The notes under the pieces were generated by a model. That model did no database searches and was not told the DNA's origin. It saw only the letters and a list, made by a program, of their open reading frames with translations. Source: Acidobacteriota bacterium (lineage in GTDB: Bacteria > Acidobacteriota > Terriglobia > Terriglobales > Acidobacteriaceae). From it: a stretch of DNA of 26,090 nucleotides. The position numbers were made by a program, and so were the translations under genes. Shown piece after piece: positions 24,560 through 26,090 of this stretch; position 1 is the first letter of the stretch; every line of letters begins with the position of its first letter. The stretch is from assembly GCA_021799405.1 (NCBI GenBank), contig JAJZAL010000050.1, positions 1 through 26,090 of the forward strand, given 5' to 3'.

Positions 24560-25320
24560 ATATGACACGCAAAGAATTTCTAGGGCTTGCCGGAGCCTCC
24601 ATGCTGGTCGCTGTCAGCGGCAAGCAGGTGTTGGCCGAATTGGAGGGCGAACGGAAAGATGGCAGGCCGCGACCGCGCAAGCAATACGCGATGATTGTGG
24701 ATACCCGAAAGTGCAGCACCCTGCCCGACTGCACCAAGTGCATCGACGCCTGCAACAGTAGCCACAACGTCCCGGTAATTCCCGATCCGAACCACGAGAT
24801 CAAGTGGATATGGAAAGAAAAGGTCGAGAACGTTTTTGAGGCGCAGCAAATCCCCTATCTGGAAACGACGCTGAAAGAGCGGGCGACGATGGTGCTCTGT
24901 AATCATTGCGACGATCCTCCCTGCGTCCGTGTGTGCCCCACCGGGGCCACCTGGAAGCGGGAAGAAGATGGCATCGTGATGATGGATTGGCACCGCTGTA
25001 TCGGCTGCCGTTATTGCATGGCTGCGTGCCCGTACGGCTCGCGCAGCTTCAATTGGATCGACCCTCGCACGGAGTTAAAAGTATTGAATCCGGCTTTCCC
25101 GACCCGTACCAAGGGCGTAGTGGAGAAATGTATTTTCTGCTACGACCGACTCGCTCTCGGTCAGGGGCCGGCGTGCGTGGAGGTATGTCCGGCAAAGGCG
25201 CTGATCTTTGGCGACCTGAACGATCCAGGATCGGAAGTGCGGAAGATGCTCGGTTCGGGGCTGACTCTGCGGCGTCGACCTTCACTGGGTACCGGGCCTA
25301 ACATCTACTACATCCTCTGA
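24556..25320 (+). CDS. dsrO: DsrO, periplasmic ferredoxin-like subunit of DsrMKJOP
   Basis: 254 residues from ATG 24556, or 252 from a second ATG at 24562. The N-terminus TRKEFLGLAGASMLVAVSG looks like a Tat signal, but with Arg-Lys in place of the twin arginine. Cysteine motifs for about four clusters follow: CSTLPDCTKCIDAC, CNHCDDPPCVRVCP, CIGCRYCMAACP and CIFCYDR...CVEVCP, as in DmsB/NrfC-like proteins. It should pair with the NrfD-like DsrP next to it. A longer in-frame reading from 24466 lies within dsrJ and is rejected. Confidence 0.93.
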   Translation: MNMTRKEFLGLAGASMLVAVSGKQVLAELEGERKDGRPRPRKQYAMIVDTRKCSTLPDCTKCIDACNSSHNVPVIPDPNHEIKWIWKEKVENVFEAQQIPYLETTLKERATMVLCNHCDDPPCVRVCPTGATWKREEDGIVMMDWHRCIGCRYCMAACPYGSRSFNWIDPRTELKVLNPAFPTRTKGVVEKCIFCYDRLALGQGPACVEVCPAKALIFGDLNDPGSEVRKMLGSGLTLRRRPSLGTGPNIYYIL

Positions 25321-25330
25321 GGTGGTTGTG

Positions 25331-26090
25331 ATGTTCATGCTGGAAAAAGCCATGACCGGAAGCAGAAAGTACTGGACGTGGATATCCGGGCTGCTGCTGG
25401 TGATCCTGGTGGCCTTTTACTACTACATGCGCCAGTTCGACTACGGCCTGGGACTGACAGGCATGGGCCGAAACATTTCCTGGGGTCTCTACATCGGCCA
25501 GTTCACCTTTATGGTGGGAGTGGCCGCCTCGGCGGTGATGGTGGTGCTGCCGTATTATCTCCACGACCACAAGGAATTCCACCGTATGACCATTCTGGGG
25601 GAGTTGCTGGCTGTTGCCTCGGTCGTGGTGTGCATGCTCTTCATCTTTGTCGATGTCGGCCAGCCGATGCGCATCCTTAACGTGCTTTTGTATCCGCAGT
25701 TCCACTCCGTGATGTTCTGGGACATGGCGTCACTCAGCGGCTATTTGTTGTTGAATATCATCATCACGCTGGCGGCGCTGCACGCCGAACAAAAAGGCTT
25801 GCCCGTGGAGCGGTGGGTGCGGTATGTGATCCTGCTCTCGATTCCGTGGGCTGTCAGCATCCACACCGTGACTGCATTTTTGTACGCCGGTCTTCCAGGT
25901 CGGCCATTCTGGCTGACTGCCATCATGGCCCCGCGGTTTCTGGCCTCCGCATTCGCTTCGGGGCCTGCGCTGCTGATTTTGCTCTGTATGCTGGTTCGGC
26001 GGCTGACAGGGTACGATGTGGGCCGCAAGGCCATTGACGCCCTCGCCGTCATCATTACCTATGCGATGGCGATGAATGTTTTTTTCCTGT
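25331..26090 (+). CDS. dsrP: DsrP, NrfD-like membrane subunit (partial, C-terminus off the right edge)
   Basis: NrfD-family integral membrane subunit thought to exchange electrons with the quinone pool, partner of DsrO. 253 codons are visible of a protein usually near 400 residues. Visible traits are GLTGMGRNISWGLYIGQFTF, a typical NrfD opening, then six or seven hydrophobic segments including VAASAVMVVLPYYLHDHKEF, VDVGQPMRILNVLLYPQF and SIHTVTAFLYAGLPGRPFW. The ATG at 25331 follows the dsrO stop by 10 bases with GAGGTGG upstream; GTG 25328 directly before it is an alternative start. dsrN and dsrT, if present, would lie beyond the window. Confidence 0.93.
   Translation, partial: MFMLEKAMTGSRKYWTWISGLLLVILVAFYYYMRQFDYGLGLTGMGRNISWGLYIGQFTFMVGVAASAVMVVLPYYLHDHKEFHRMTILGELLAVASVVVCMLFIFVDVGQPMRILNVLLYPQFHSVMFWDMASLSGYLLLNIIITLAALHAEQKGLPVERWVRYVILLSIPWAVSIHTVTAFLYAGLPGRPFWLTAIMAPRFLASAFASGPALLILLCMLVRRLTGYDVGRKAIDALAVIITYAMAMNVFFL

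Noticed and set aside
1..26090. CRISPR arrays, tRNA/rRNA genes, insertion sequences, attachment sites
   Set aside because: No regularly spaced repeats, tRNA cloverleaf, rRNA-like sequence, transposase or integrase motifs were seen on either strand.

Overview
The window carries an almost complete pathway for dissimilatory sulfate reduction to sulfide, with its own membrane electron-transfer modules. The DNA is moderately GC-rich, with strong Shine-Dalgarno sites and tight operons, so it is a free-living bacterium. Sat, AprBA-QmoABC, DsrAB, DsrD, DsrL, DsrC and DsrMKJOP lie side by side, and no dsrEFH genes lie between dsrB and dsrC. Having both DsrD (typical of sulfite reducers) and DsrL (a flavoprotein classically found in sulfur oxidizers) recalls the dsr loci described from uncultured Acidobacteriota. 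That phylum is my best guess; the assignment is an inference from gene content and order, and I could not run a phylogeny.

Layout. Positions 1-5668 are on the minus strand: a citrate synthase that runs off the left edge, the dehydrogenase/ferrochelatase part of siroheme synthesis, a cytidylate-kinase-like protein, a DUF1634/TauE-SafE anion exporter pair (probably sulfite or another sulfur oxyanion), and sat. A divergent spacer (5669-5877) separates sat from a plus-strand regulator with a MerR/excisionase-type helix-turn-helix, a cysteine cluster and a degenerate receiver. Then come aprBA, a strong Rho-independent terminator, two small cysteine-rich proteins (an Ogr/Delta-like zinc finger and a YkgJ-type protein) and qmoABC. 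After a 348-base spacer comes the dsr operon: dsrA, dsrB, dsrD, a small helical ferritin-like protein, dsrL, dsrC, an RsbRD_N-like protein, and dsrM, dsrK, dsrJ, dsrO and dsrP (dsrP is cut by the right edge).

How it works. Sat activates sulfate to APS. AprBA reduces APS to sulfite with electrons from the quinone pool through QmoABC. DsrAB (siroheme made with help from the minus-strand gene) reduces sulfite and loads the sulfur onto DsrC as a trisulfide. DsrMKJOP is thought to reduce the DsrC trisulfide. DsrL could feed NAD(P)H electrons to DsrAB. TauE may export leaked sulfite.

Regulation. Three spacers (before citrate synthase, aprBA and dsrAB) contain a GTGA-N6-TCAC palindrome. The first two share a longer core, TCACGGACAAT. 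This is the geometry of a Crp/Fnr-family site, as used by HcpR in sulfate reducers, and suggests a shared regulon. The cognate regulator is not in the window. The most novel-looking parts are the MerR/Cys-cluster/pseudo-receiver regulator, the two cysteine-rich proteins between aprA and qmoA, the ferritin-like protein between dsrD and dsrL, and the cytidylate-kinase-like protein beside the sulfur genes.
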